Assembly: GCF_020520425.1 (NCBI RefSeq)
Contig: NC_079487.1
Location: forward strand, 128,548,385-128,612,384
DNA length: 64,000 bases
Direction of reading: 5' to 3'
Source: Spinacia oleracea
Taxonomy: Eukaryota; Streptophyta; Magnoliopsida; Caryophyllales; Amaranthaceae
Shown here: piece by piece, positions 1 to 11,269 of the stretch
How positions within the stretch are numbered: the first letter of the stretch is position 1
Layout: each line of letters begins with the position of its first letter
Program-made: the position numbers and the translations under genes
The notes under the pieces: generated by a model
The model's input: the letters and a program-made list of their open reading frames with translations, nothing else
Database searches by the model: none
What the model was told of the DNA's origin: nothing

Positions 1-109
1 ACAATAAACACTTTGATCATGGTTATTTATAACCCTATAATAAGCAACAACTACTTTTCAAACCCAAAAACTAGCCGTTGGGCTTTTAAATGCTAATTTT
101 CAGTTTTGG

Positions 110-330
110 GTATTTGGTGAATTATGTTTACATTTAGGGGTATTTGGTGAATTAATTTAAATTTTAGGGGCATTTGGTGAATTTGAAACTAGGCTAACGG
201 AGGACTAACGGCGCGTCATTAGTAGGGGTAGTTTGGGTATTAAGTTAAAAGTGAGGGGCATTTGGTGAATTTCTGAAAGTCGAGGGGCATTTGGTGAATT
301 TCGTAAAAACTCGGGGGTATTTCATGAAAA
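110..330. repeat. Terminus of a TIR element family, repeated 'catttggtgaatt' motifs
   Basis: The motif GGGGCATTTGGTGAATT and close variants occurs five times here, ending in a block that reads GGGGGTATTTCATGAAAAATCCG. That ending closely matches the right end of the TIR element at 3047-4335. This is therefore probably the right end of a related element that begins before the window. A shorter relic of the same end occurs at about 2340-2395. No coding sequence is visible. Confidence 0.5.
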
Positions 331-1509
331 ATCCGTTATTTTTAATTTTCTAAATCTATCCTCCATGCATAATCTCATGATAAACTCCAAATTTAATAAC
401 ATGGATGGATCATTAGTCATAGGGAGCATTTAAATAAAATATAAACTGTACACATTATATTTTAAATAAGTCTTAAAATGAATGGAGCTTTCATCTAAAA
501 TCATAAAAGAATGAGAAACATATAACAAAATCAACGCCAAATAGCTACATTTCTAAAATGTTTAAAGCACGAAAAGCCCACTAAAGTGAATGGTTTAAAC
601 TTAAAATGTGTTAATCAAATACAGGCTATAAATTAAGATAAAATGTATAAATCGATGTACTTATTTTAGAAACAGAGAGCGTATAAAAAATATTTTAAAA
701 GGAGGAAGTATCAATGTAGCACACAACCGTCCCATAATCGTTACTAACTGAAGTGTTTATAGACATTCATATACTCATGTAAATAAACAAATTGTAATTA
801 AATCAAGTACAGAGTAACATTTTTTTAGTATTCAAAAAAGGAAATAAAGTGTGATAATCTAAAATACTACGGAGTATTACCAGTGTTTCTGCGAAGAAAT
901 TGCTAAGTGTGAAAATAAGGGAATTCTCGTCAACCAGGGCTGTTGTTTTTCTCCAATCGGCTGTCGTTTTCCTTCAAAAGGGCAAACGTAAACTGGCTCG
1001 GGGGGTTCCCGAGAAAACTCCCTCCGACGCTCAAGTCAGTTCTCGTAGAGAGAGAAAGTAGTGAGAGAGTCAGTGTGAGAATAACTGCATACCTGAGTAA
1101 TGATTAGGTGAGACATATTTATAGTAATGCAGGATGGCATTATTAGTAAATATGGGCAAGTGTAGGGGTATGAAATCTTGGACCTGTAGGAGGTTGAGAT
1201 ATAGGCCCCTAAGTTCTGGTTTGAGCCCATATCTCTTGATGGGTAATTTGGTAATTTGGTAAAAAGATGGGTCCCACAGGAGTGCCTGAACAAATCCACC
1301 GCACATTAACCATGATGAAAAAATGTGGATTACCTTCACCATTCACTCCGAACTTGTCACACACTTTCGCCTCTTCCACTGTCATTGCTTCAACTTTTTT
1401 TTTTTTTTTTTTTGTGTATGAGCCACGAAGATAATATGATTAATAAATGTAGGAGAATCTAAAACCTACCATATGCATACACTCAAGTTTAAAACACCAT
1501 TGGTACGTA
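331..1509. other. Intergenic, AT-rich, no gene recognised
   Basis: No gene is supported. Short ORFs on the minus strand around 1036-1342 overlap each other in different frames and resemble no family I know. A T-run lies at 1395-1413. A slightly GC-richer patch at 930-1080 is unassigned. Confidence 0.6.
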
Positions 1510-1769
1510 CTTCCTCTGTCCCTTAATACTCGCACCGTTTTGACTTTTTGCACTATTCACATAATTCACTTTGACCCTATTTTATTTCTAGTATATGAAA
1601 ACAAATGTTAGTATATAATATATTGTTGGGTTCATCTTAATATATATTTTCAAAATATTAATATTTTTATAAGTTTTTGTAATATGTAGTTGAAGATATT
1701 GGTGGTCAAAGTTGTGCATTGGCAAACGTGTCCAGTCAAAATGGTGTGAGTATTAAGGGACGGAGGGAG
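1510..1769. mobile_element. Stowaway-like MITE (260 bp)
   Basis: The ends are inverted repeats of about 30 bp of the type CTCCCTCCGTCCCTTAATAC, and the element is flanked by TA on both sides (1508-1509 and 1770-1771). That is the signature of Tc1/mariner-derived Stowaway MITEs. It has no coding capacity. Copies at 54892-55150 and 58542-58800 are nearly the same length and share internal sequence, so this is one family. Confidence 0.85.
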
Positions 1770-2400
1770 TAGTACTTTCCTTGCCTCGTAGTTCGGATTA
1801 CAAATGATCCATCGCACCAATAATTTGTTGATATGCAGATTATTAACAACAACAATTGATCAACACGTTGGAAGTGATGACACGCAAGCAAGTCTTATCT
1901 TGACCATCTTATGTGATAAGGCATGTGACTCATAAATCATAATACATACTCCACTCCACTTCGTACATCGATACTTAATTGGACCATTCAATTCGTAACT
2001 TAATTTCCTGCCATTAACGTATGCGAATTCATCACTGCAGCCAATTACAGAGTACTCCCTACTGGAAGTCCAATTCAATGCATCTTGTACGGGGACTAAG
2101 AAGCTATTATAATGGTGCCAAAGTTTAATCAATAATAATAGATTAATAGTTCATAGTCGACCTCCACATTCCATGCTCTACTGTTAGTTCGTTGCATACC
2201 CATATAGGAAAGAAGGACCTACTTTGTAATGCTTATCAACTTATCACTTATCACTTATCGTCTAATTTGATGCGCTAGCTGCATCACATCGATTTCAAAT
2301 TTTCATACTACTTTTATTCACTTTATTTCCACTTAGCTGTATTTGGTGCATTATTGCAAACCTCAGGGGCATTTCATGAACTTAGTTAATTTCATATAAG
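1770..2400. other. Intergenic, no gene recognised
   Basis: A 90-codon minus-strand ORF at 1860-2132 has no recognisable domain and is probably chance. Otherwise this is unremarkable AT-rich sequence; a short relic of the 'catttcatgaa' repeat end lies near 2340-2395. Confidence 0.5.
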
Positions 2401-2579
2401 ATAAATTTTTTTAAAAAAAGGCTACCAAGCATGGCCGTATAAGGCAATTTGGAGGCCCTGTGCTAAAATACAGATGTTGGACCCCTATAAATTTTTACGG
2501 ACAATTATTTAATGTGAAACACTGAAACACATAATTATTATATTAATATTATTTTATTTATACAAAATATAGAGTCAAA

Positions 2580-4680
2580 TTGGGAACATGTTGCAACAAG
2601 TTATGATTCGTTTTTCAGTATTTTGGAACGGGTACCTGTAAACACCAATTCTAAAATCGAGTACCCAAATTATGGAACCGAAACCTAATAAATACGTTAC
2701 ATGAGCCCAAAATATAAAACAGTTCAAGCCCAAACTACAAAACAATCAAAACCCAAACCAAAAATTAGATTTAATTTAATAAAGTGACAATAATTTATTT
2801 AAACTTTAAAATGTAACATGAACTGGAACTTGTTGCAACATATCGTGTTCGGTTCTCATTTTTTGGAACTTGTTGCAACAAGTTTCGGTTTCAGTTTTAA
2901 TTTCCATGAACCTGTTGCAATATGTTTTGGTTCCAGTTCTTAAAATTTCAGCAGGGTACCCAGTTGTGTTCACTCACTTATATATTTTAATTGTTATTAG
3001 CTTATATATTTTTCAAAATATTTATTTTCATGAAGTTTATCACAAATTTTTCATGAATACCCCGAGCTTTAACTTAATTCACCAAATATCCTCATATTTT
3101 CAATAATTCACCATATACCCCATGAGGTTTTAAAAAAATTCACGACTTACCCTTGCCGTTAAGTCATCGTTAGAATATAGGAGTTGCATCTTCTTCGTCC
3201 CTCATTCTTCATCTTCGCTCTCCACCTTCTTCATAGTTTCACTCCTACTTCTCTATAATGACATTTTATACTCTAAAGAACAAACCCAATAATCTCTAAC
3301 GATCTAATTCAATTAAGTTGTCCCAAAAGAAAAAGAAAAAAAAGAACAAGTAAGCATGAAATCAAAATTTAATTAGCATAAAATATGAAAAAATCACGAA
3401 AACAAATAAATTGGTAAACCCATATTGAATAATCAACCTTAGCTTCAAATTCGATAAACGATTTGCTGGAAAACTCAATAGCTTCAAAACCTCCCTCCAA
3501 AATCCACATAAAAAAGGAAAGAAAAGAAGACGTTAAAACCAAACCCATCCAAAACCCACACAACCAGACCGTCCTTCCCTTTTGTCTTCTTCGCTGCTAC
3601 CAATGGAGCTTTTGCTCCCTCCTTAGCATATCTTCATCATCTCATCGTCCATCATGATCAATTCTCCACCGTCAACCAATCATCAGCGCCCATCAACATC
3701 TTTAATCATATTTAATGTTGGTGGAAACTCATTTAACACACAAAATTGACGATTCAACGAATACCCATTTTCATTTATCAACCTTAGCTTTGGATTCGAA
3801 TGCTACAGCACTCCCGCCGATGCGGCTCTTACTGTGGAGGAGAAGACGGAGTTTGATGTTTCAATTGATGAAGTTCGAGCAATGTTATGATATCAGTGGT
3901 TAAGGCCGTTTCAATTGAGGAAGTTTGATTGCAAGTGGAGAGAGAATATGGAGAACGAGTGATTTGGTGGGTTGTAACTTTAAAATTGTGAAATCATGAA
4001 ATACGGGTTTTAATTGATTTTATATTTTAATTTGTTGAAATTACTTGTTTAATTGCTCCATTAAAATTTGAAGAAGGTGGAGCTTTGGAGCCGTGGAGGT
4101 CTATGGGATATGATGAACACAATAATAACGGGGCGAAGGATCTGGTTTTATGGTGCTTGAGGTGTGAATCAAGGAGGGAGAAACAAGATGGTGTAAACTA
4201 ACAGAAAATTTGACGACGTTAGAGAAAACAGGCAAATTGTGATTTTTTTAGAAACCTCAAGGGTATATGGTGAATTATTGAAAATAAGGAGGTATTTGGT
4301 GAATTAAGTTAAGCATTGGGGATATTTCATGAAAATTCCGATTTTATTAAAACATTCATGCGGTTTCGATTTTCAAGAACTTGTTACAAATAGGTTCTGG
4401 TACCGTGTTGTGTTCATCCCCACTTATATATTATAATTTTTATTAGCTTATATATTTTCAAAATATTATTTTTATAAAATTTTATTAATATGTATTTAAA
4501 ACATTCGTGCGGTTCCGATTTTCAGGAACTTGTTACAACAGGTTCTGGTGCCGGAAATTTCACCAAGGTACCTTGTTGTGGTCACCCTTAGTTATCTATT
4601 TTAATTGTTATTGGCTTACATTTTCAAAATTATTTTTATAAATTTTATTAATATTGTAATTAAAAATATTGGTGTCGTTC
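2580..4680. repeat. Degenerate tandem repeats with 'GGAACTTGTTGCAACA' core
   Basis: The phrase GGAACTTGTTGCAACA or a close variant recurs at about 2590, 2830, 2865, 2905, 4380 and 4525, usually followed by a GGTTC(T/C)GGT stretch and an AT-rich block ending in TATTTTCAAAATATT. Two units at about 4375-4500 and 4505-4660 align well with each other and with 2900-3030. A TIR element (3047-4335) has been inserted inside the array. The family is unknown to me. Confidence 0.55.
3047..4335. mobile_element. Non-autonomous TIR element with ~95-bp inverted ends (MULE-like)
   Basis: Bases 3047-3142 and 4240-4335 are inverted repeats of each other, beginning TTTTCATGAA and containing TTAACTTAATTCACCAAATA. 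Long TIRs of this kind are typical of Mutator-like or foldback elements. I could not find a convincing 9-bp target duplication, so the superfamily is uncertain. The interior holds only short ORFs (for example 3463-3657 and 3715-3903) with no transposase similarity, and a short internal direct repeat around 'caaccttagctt' (about 3434 and 3778). It might carry captured host DNA, but I recognise none. Confidence 0.7.
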
Positions 4681-4969
4681 CCCTTGTCCTTGTGGATAAG
4701 TTGGGTTTAGTTGAAATATAATCAAGCGAGCTTTCTCGTGAAAAAAACAACATTGATGTCTTGTATGTATTTCCGAAAGATTTTTTTTGTCATTTAACAG
4801 CTTTTAAAAAATAATTTTAAAATTTAACACCTTATTTAATTTTTTATTTTTAAAATATTTAAATACAATAGAATTAAGTAATGTGTTAAATTACAAAAGT
4901 TGGTTTTTTTTAAGGGTGTTAAATGTCAAATAAATCAATTTCCGAATGTACAATGGGAATTAGATTTTA

Positions 4970-5177
4970 TTGGATTGGGCCTTTTATGTTCTTTCCTCAA
5001 ATCAGCCCAATACTACTCATGAACTCCCAAATAAAAATGACCAATCCCAAACCCGTAAACCATCGATTCCTTCTTCAGTTCTTCCTCAACCTCCAGGTTT
5101 ATGCAGGGTTTTAGCCGGGTGACGAGAGGGAGAGAACGTGAGAAGTAGAGGACTAGAGGGAGAAGGAAGAAGCAACA
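4970..5177 (+). promoter_or_regulatory. MORF8-like promoter/5' UTR with Site II-like motifs
   Basis: TTGGGCC at 4976 and CAGCCCAA at 5003 (the same motif inverted) match the plant Site II element (TGGGCY), known from promoters of genes for organelle and ribosome biogenesis. No clear TATA box is seen. The transcript leader is probably purine-rich (5115-5175). Confidence 0.45.
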
Positions 5178-8100
5178 ATGGCGATTTACGCTCACAGACG
5201 ACTTATTTTCTCTCTTCGTCAACCATTTCAATCCAATTTCAATTATATTTACTCAATTTATCGCCCCTATTCACCTTCTCTTCATTTTCGATCATCTTCA
5301 TTTTCTTCAACCTCAGCTCTTCGGAAATCCCTGTCATCTTTCAATTTGTCTCAATTGAAACATGACTTTAACTTCAGAGGCAGCTTCAATGGAGGCGTTC
5401 GAAGCTTCGCTACTCGATTATCTGAGTCATCTTCTAGAAACAATGGACCGCCTAAAGAGACGATTATGCTGGAAGGTTGCGATTTCGAGCATTGGCTTGT
5501 TGTTGTAGAAAATCCTGATCCGCAGCTCACTCGCGATGATATCATTGATGGTTATATCAAAACCCTAGCTCAGATTATTGGAAGGTATCTCCTTTTATCT
5601 GTCTTCTTTGATTATTGCGTTAAATTTAGGGTTTTGATCTTTGAATGATTTCTGGATTGGTGCAGTGAAGAAGAAGCCAGAATGAAGATTTATGCCGTTT
5701 CTACACGCCATTACTTTGCTTTTAGTGCTTTAATTTCAGAGGAGCTCAGTTATAAGCTCAAAGGTATGCCAAATTATAAATTCAACAAAGTATTAATTTT
5801 GTAAATGCATTATCTTTTTATTGGAAAATTTTCTTTTATACTAATGTTATATCATGTTAAATAATTAGTACTTTATGTTTGGAATTGTAATAACTTGCTG
5901 AATTTTGGTTATTAGATTGCATAATTACCAGAAACCAGCTTATATCATTATCATTATCATTTTCTATCCGGTAGTTTTAATTTGGGATGTTAAGTAAAAG
6001 TTATCTTTCCTAAAAATAATAATCATTCTCAATTTACTGGTGTTCGATTGTGATGATGCTCTACATCATTTATGTTTAGGAAACTGCTAGATGCTAATCA
6101 TTTTTCTATTTTTATTTGGATCAGAGCTGCCAAATGTTAAATGGGTTCTCCCAGATTCTTACATGGATGTTAAGAACAAAACCTATGCTGGTAAGATCAA
6201 AAAAATTCATTGTTGAGTTTTATGTCATAAGAGTATGTTGTTTGAATTTGTCATACGAGTATGATGTTTTTACTTGTTGCACCTTTGTCACTGGATTATT
6301 GTATTGTGCTCTGATTGTTGTCTTCTATTATATCACGATAGTATCGTATTTCTGGTTTTCTTTGTTTCTGTCGTTATGCCCCTTTGGTTGTTGTTTTGAG
6401 TATGTAACTACATATATTTCCCTTGGAAACTTAACTCATACTCCGTGTGTATCCATTGTGGTCGCAATTGCATTTTGTGTTGTTACTCACTCTTTGCCTA
6501 GAGGCTGGAAGTGCTGGGACCTTGGACGGTTATTTGGTCCCGGACCATGTATCAGTTTCTCCTTGGAAGGGCTTTGTTTCCTATTTGTAATTTGTACATG
6601 CTTCCTGTGGACACTCTCAGTTTTTAATTTCCCGGGTGCCTAGTTAAATGCCTTGCTAAACATACTTGTGATTCCACTTGTTTTGAAAACTGTACACGAG
6701 TAAGCATTGCAATAACTTTCCCTAACCCCGTTGTGCCTGTTCTGGACAAAACCAAAGAGACCAAATTAAAAGACAATTAAGGGGAAGCAGAGGAGATTGC
6801 TCTAGAGATGTAGAAGTTTTGGTTTAATTTCGAATTTATTGTCTGACTTCATATATATCTGTTCCTTTCTCGTTTAATTTGCTTAAATTACAGGAGAGCC
6901 TTTCATCAATGGGCAGCCAGTTCCATATGACCCAAAATATCATGAGATATGGGTTCGAAACCATGCTGAATCCCAGAGAAATAAAAACAGAAGTTCGAGA
7001 AGGCCAAGGGATCCAAACTCGCGATCAAGATCACCCACATCTGTATCTGCACGTGACAATTCGAATCAAAACTGGATATCTGAGCCTAATCCTCAAAATC
7101 AGGCCCTACAGACACAGACATCAAACAGGCATAACCAGACTTCTCAGCCTTCATCTTTATCAGGTCCTGGTAATCACCAGCAGAACCAGATATCTTCTGT
7201 TGATTCTTTAAATGAAGCTGCACGTTCATCTCAATTGCAGATGCCTCCCCGCTGGCAAAGCCAAGTTCAGAATCAAGCTCCGCCAACCTATTCACAAAAC
7301 CAGGCCCCTCCAACCTATTCTCAGAATCAGGCTCCTCTAGCATATTCTCAGAATCAGGCTCCTCCAACCTATGCCCAGAATAAAGCTCCTCTTACTTATG
7401 CTCAGAATCATCAAGCTCCTTCAACCTATGCTCAGAATCATCAAGCTCCTCCAACCTATGCTCAGAATCAGCAAGCTCCTCCGACCTATTTTCAGAATCA
7501 GCAAGCTCCTCCAACCTATTCTCAGAACCATCAAACTCCTTCAATCTACCCTCAGAACCAGGCTCTTCAACCTTCCCTCGTGCATAACCATTCTATGCCC
7601 ACGACCCCACCTCCTCCACTTCAGCATTCTGGTTCAATGAATCGAAACTCACACGGCTGGGGCGGCCAAAGCCATAGCTGGGCACCTCCAGAAGGATCTA
7701 CAAATCAAGCCCGTCATCCATCTCACATGCTGAACCAAACACCTCCAAGGTCGTCCGCATCGAACTCGTATGATCCAGCAAATGTTCAGAGCCAGAGTCA
7801 GAAGACTGCCACTAGATACCAAAGTCACCCTCCACAACCCCCAAGCCCAGAACCTTCAAATCTTGCAAGTAAAAATCCGTATCTAGTGGCATTGAAGGGG
7901 TTATGTGTTGAAGGAGAATACCAAAGTCGGTCATCCCAACCCCAAACTTCGAACAGTTACATGAACGACAATATCTCACCTTCAGCTCCAGCTGGCGACA
8001 TGCCGAACACAAACTTCTATGGAGGAAGCATGCCATCAAATGTTCAACAGAACAATTACCCATTCAGGGATATTCCGCGTCATGCTCAAAGTGTCGGTTC

Positions 8101-8362
8101 CTCAAACGGTCATCCTTCACAGTCTTTGCAACAGCAACAATATCAGGACAGTCACAGAACTTACAGAGACATGCCAAGTTCGACGTCAATGGTTCCTCCA
8201 GCTCCTGCAAGGGACATGCCCTCTCACATGTGGAACCCGAATCTCCCTAGATGGGATGTTCCAGCTGATGTTCAGCAGAATGGTTACTCCGGAAATATAT
8301 CACATGTGCAAAATGGCGGAGCACATACTGGCCGCTATCCACCACATACATTTCAAGATTAG
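5178..8362 (+). CDS. MORF8: Multiple organellar RNA editing factor, MORF8/RIP1-like
   Basis: Four exons, 5178-5584, 5666-5763, 6125-6190 and 6894-8362, join in frame with GT-AG introns to give about 679 residues. Residues 1-80 are Ser/Phe/Arg-rich, like an organelle transit peptide. The MORF domain spans roughly 96-213, with GCDFEHWLVVVE, EEARMKIYAVST and LPDSYMDVKNK, closest in my memory to Arabidopsis MORF8/RIP1. MORF proteins bind PPR editing factors and are needed for C-to-U editing; MORF8 is dual-targeted to plastids and mitochondria. The first ATG in frame with the transit peptide was taken as start. Residues ~315-412 are tandem QNQAPPTYS-type repeats, followed by a Pro/Gln/Ser/Asn-rich tail, so the protein is far longer than the Arabidopsis one (about 395). 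Alternative: another MORF8-clade paralogue. Confidence 0.88.
7266..7560 (+). repeat. In-frame tandem repeat coding QNQAPPTYS units
   Basis: About eleven units of 27-30 bp with consensus CAGAATCAGGCTCCTCCAAC plus a TAT(T/G)C(T/C) end are arranged in tandem within exon 4 of the MORF8-like gene. All units keep the reading frame. The nucleotide similarity between units suggests recent expansion by slippage or unequal exchange. Confidence 0.85.
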
Positions 8363-8740
8363 CAGTACGAGAACACCTCTAGAGACCTCCAATATACAAA
8401 CGAGACAGCATCACCTCAAAAATGGAACCACCTGAGCATAACCCCATCGATGCAGAACAGCGTCCTCCAATATGTAAGTGTGACAGCATGACCTCAAAAA
8501 TGGAACCAGCTGAGCATAACCCCTTTGACGAAGAACAGTGTCAGCCCTAACATCCTGGTGCAGAGTCATCAGTACCATGGTAAAGATATACCAGGGCAAT
8601 TTCAACATAACATGGGACTATGGAGACCATGCAGACAAAAGACCACCAGGAGCGCGAGAGTCCTACCGGTATGCATCAAAATGATGGATAATTTTGTGAC
8701 AAATACAAAGTCATATAAATACTTGCATATGATATGAAGT
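8363..8740 (+). other. MORF8-like 3' UTR with ~75-bp duplication
   Basis: Downstream of the stop, the blocks at about 8388-8462 and 8465-8540 repeat each other (shared CCTCAAAAATGGAACCA and TGAGCATAACCCC). The sequence stays fairly GC-balanced, and the frame directly after the stop can be read for some distance, so it may be former coding sequence lost by a premature stop. It is treated here as 3' UTR. Confidence 0.4.
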
Positions 8741-9426
8741 TTTGTATAAAAGGTGTATCTCCATTGATGCTTTACTAATTAAGCTGCTTTGGTTATCACT
8801 CATAACAGTCATAAATACTGTTACATCTTAGAAGTAGGGGAAAAGGGGGGAGGGAAACCTGTCAAGAATGCGGAATTAGACAGAATGACCGAAAGACATA
8901 ATGCCTTCAAGTTGGCGATTTTCTGTAGTAAAGTTTACTTCCTATGATTGTAGTGAGTGTCTATTGAATTGGTGGCGCGGAGGTGACCTAGCTCACGAGT
9001 TAACCACTATTAATGACTTAGCTAATGGTACATAGCAGTATAGCACGACATTGGATTCTTTAATTTTAGTTTGTAAAGGATGTAAATAATACATTTATCC
9101 GAGGCATAATGAGAACTTGATAAGCTACACACGGTTGCTGAATATGGTGATTAAAAGAATGAAGAATCCAAGCAATAAACACTCGGGTGCATGTTATATG
9201 TAATACAAATTAATAACCCAGGACTTCAAAAACATCAACGATTAACTTGCATAGAATGAAATGTAGAACACCCAGAAACATAAAAGCAATAGACACTTGG
9301 GTGCATGTTATATGTAATACAATTAATAATCCAGAACTTCAAAAACAACTCATTCAAAAAAATTGAAAAAAATACCAAAATTGAGCCGAGCCAAAATTAG
9401 ACTACAATTTCAGGGGGAATTCCAAC
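8741..9426. other. Intergenic, with a local duplication and a dispersed repeat
   Basis: No gene is seen. About 60 bp at 9171-9231 recurs at 9285-9344 (shared GGGTGCATGTTATATGTAAT), a spacing of about 114 bp. A segment at about 8990-9150 resembles 12410-12525 (shared CACGACATTG and ATTCTTTAATTTTAGTTT), on the other side of RPL12. Confidence 0.6.
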
Positions 9427-9594
9427 TTTTTTGTGTGTGTGGAGTACAAGAGTGTTAACAGTCGACCATTTTAGGCTAGACTCTTTGAGAGCGGGGGTGG
9501 AAAGGGGATTCCTCTCCCTAAGTGTCCCTAGTGGGATTGAATCCCCTAACTTTTTGGTTGGAAGGTGAAATCCTTTCCACTAGGCCAAGACATA
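9427..9594 (-). mobile_element. tRNA-derived SINE-like element
   Basis: Read on the minus strand, it starts with GGCCTAGTGG, a pol III box A-like sequence, and about 30 nt on has GGGATTCAATCCC, a box B-like sequence. A tRNA-unrelated part follows, ending in a short A-run (TTTTTT on the plus strand, near 9429). This is the layout of plant SINEs. No clear target duplication was found. Confidence 0.5.
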
Positions 9595-9726
9595 GTTAAA
9601 AAGTTCCAATATACAAAGTAAATCATTTACGTATTTTTTAGTGAAATCTTCTACAGTACTTTGTACGTAGGTACTCCGTAATAAAAGTAATTGTACTCCG
9701 TATATGAAGTATTTGTATTTGAGTCA

Positions 9727-10643
9727 TTTTTTTTTTTAAGGTAAGGAAAAAGTACTTAGGTTCCCCTTCGCACAAGGGTGAAACCTAAGCAATCAGTTTG
9801 GACAATATTATCTAAATTGGGGCTGGAGTTCGGGGTGATACACATGGGATCAATGATAAGATGACCAACATTAGCTATCCAATCTGCTGCTCTATTTGCT
9901 TCTCGGAAAATATGCTTGATATGCGTAAAGCTGAAGTGTTGAAGTAGCAACTTACTATCTTGAATAATGTTCTGGAGTTTCCAAGGGGGCTTCTAGGTAC
10001 CAGACAAGGAGTTGATAACCAGTAAATTGTCACCCTCAATGTAAATATCTTTAATGCCAAGGTTGATCGCCTCTTGAATGCCCTTGTGCAGTGCAAGGAC
10101 TTCTGCCATGTAGACTTGAGAATCACCAAAATTGAAGGATTTTGCAATGATTGCTTTCCCTGTGCTGTCTCTGATGATGATGCCGCCAGCTGCTGACGAA
10201 GCTTTACGTGAACCGTCGAAATTGAGTTTGAAGGCGCCCGGCGGGGGCGGAAACCACCTCACAAGGATGGGTTGCGAGGTGGTAGGAGGAGAGGAAGGGG
10301 AAGAAGGGAAACCTTTAAATTGTTGATCATCTATCCGGAGCCTGAGCTCCCGTTCTTTGAAGGTGTTAAGGGCTCGGTAGTAGTAGCGACAAGGGGATAC
10401 TTTGGTGTTTGAGAAAACCATGACATTCCTTTCCTTCCAAATTGTCCAGCATAAGGTAATGAACTTTCGCAAAGCTACCTGGTTACGTCTAAGATAGTCC
10501 AGGGTTTTAAAAAAGTCTGTCATTGAGAAGGAGAAACCCATCCAGTTCTTAGTTAATATATGTAACACAGGTTTAGCATTCTTCCAAGGGTTGGCTAAAT
10601 GGTTACAAACAATAAAGCCCAAAAAATACAGAGGGGCCTTCGT
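9727..10643 (-). pseudogene. 5'-truncated LINE relic: RNase H (RVT_3) end
   Basis: The minus strand from about 10622 to 9756 reads as one frame broken by one in-frame TAG at 9993-9995, where the family usually has Trp (context SGT-stop-KPPW). It shows the zinc-binding-like upstream region, then an RNase H fold with catalytic-type residues in NFDGS, AEVLALHKGI, EGDN and REANRAADW. This is the C-terminal RNase H of plant LINE-type reverse transcriptases, also found as stand-alone 'putative ribonuclease H' genes. A T-run at 9727-9737 on the plus strand fits a poly(A) tail at the 3' end, and the 5' end is cut at ~10643. There is no ATG at the start of the open frame. It lies head-to-head with RPL12, ~13 bp from its telo-box. 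Confidence 0.75.
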
Positions 10644-10768
10644 TCAACCTCTGTAAAACCCTAGTTTTATATCATTCCATACCCCCTCCCTCAGTCGCCT
10701 CTTCTCTCCCTTATTTTTGCCCTCTCTCTCATTTTCTCTCTCTCCTCCGTCGAATCCACCACACAAAG
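10600..10768 (+). promoter_or_regulatory. RPL12 core promoter and pyrimidine-rich leader
   Basis: AAACCCTAG (telo-box) lies at 10656-10664, immediately followed by TTTTATATC as a possible TATA. The leader is CT-rich (CCCTCCCTCAGTCGCC and CTCTCTCTC runs). This is typical of plant ribosomal-protein genes. An AGCCCA (inverted Site II) at 10617-10622 lies inside the adjoining LINE relic. Confidence 0.6.
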
Positions 10769-11269
10769 ATGCCGCCAAAGCTCGACCCCTCCCAAGTTGT
10801 CGAAGTCTACGTCCGAGTGACCGGTGGCGAAGTCGGCGCCGCCTCCTCACTCGCTCCCAAGATCGGTCCACTCGGTCTCTCCCCCAAGAAGATAGGAGAA
10901 GACATCGCCAAGGAAACCGCCAAGGACTGGAAGGGTCTCCGTGTCACCGTCAAGCTTACCGTTCAAAACCGTCAGGCTAAAGTCAGCGTTGTTCCTTCCG
11001 CCGCTGCTCTGGTTATCAAGGCATTGAAAGAGCCGGAGCGCGACCGCAAGAAGGTGAAGAATATCAAGCACACTGGTAACATCTCCATTGAGGACGTCAT
11101 CGAGATTGCTAAGATTATGAAGCCGAGATCTATGGCGAAGGAATTGAAGGGCACTGTGAAGGAGATTCTGGGTACTTGTGTATCTGTTGGTTGTACTGTT
11201 GATGGCAAGGATCCTAAGGATTTGCAGCAAGAGATTGCTGATGATGAGGTTGAAATTCCTGAGAACTAA
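10769..11269 (+). CDS. RPL12: 60S ribosomal protein L12 (uL11)
   Basis: An intronless frame of 166 residues starts [20 protein letters not shown] and ends [12 protein letters not shown]; the length equals that of plant cytosolic L12. uL11 binds the GTPase-associated region of 25S rRNA and anchors the P-stalk. The N-terminal domain (about 1-75, with [18 protein letters not shown]) and the rRNA-binding C-terminal domain (about 76-150, with [19 protein letters not shown] and [12 protein letters not shown]) are complete. Codons are GC-richer than the surroundings. No premature stop or poly(A) relic marks it as a retrocopy; intronless L12 genes are normal in plants as far as I recall. The telo-box promoter and CT-rich leader support expression. 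A box C/D snoRNA locus follows on the same strand. Confidence 0.96.
   Translation: MPPKLDPSQVVEVYVRVTGGEVGAASSLAPKIGPLGLSPKKIGEDIAKETAKDWKGLRVTVKLTVQNRQAKVSVVPSAAALVIKALKEPERDRKKVKNIKHTGNISIEDVIEIAKIMKPRSMAKELKGTVKEILGTCVSVGCTVDGKDPKDLQQEIADDEVEIPEN

Noticed and set aside
6116-6643. 175-codon ORF
   Set aside because: It starts in MORF8-like exon 3 in another frame and runs through intron 3; hydrophobic composition comes from T-rich intron sequence.
7086-8608. ORFs in other frames within MORF8 exon 4 (for example 7371-7640 and 7812-8063 minus)
   Set aside because: They exist because the tandem repeat is open in several frames; only the spliced frame continues the MORF domain.
10644-11230. 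Minus-strand ORFs opposite RPL12 (10644-10871, 10847-11230)
   Set aside because: They are shadows of the RPL12 coding sequence; composition reflects the antisense of a GC-rich gene.
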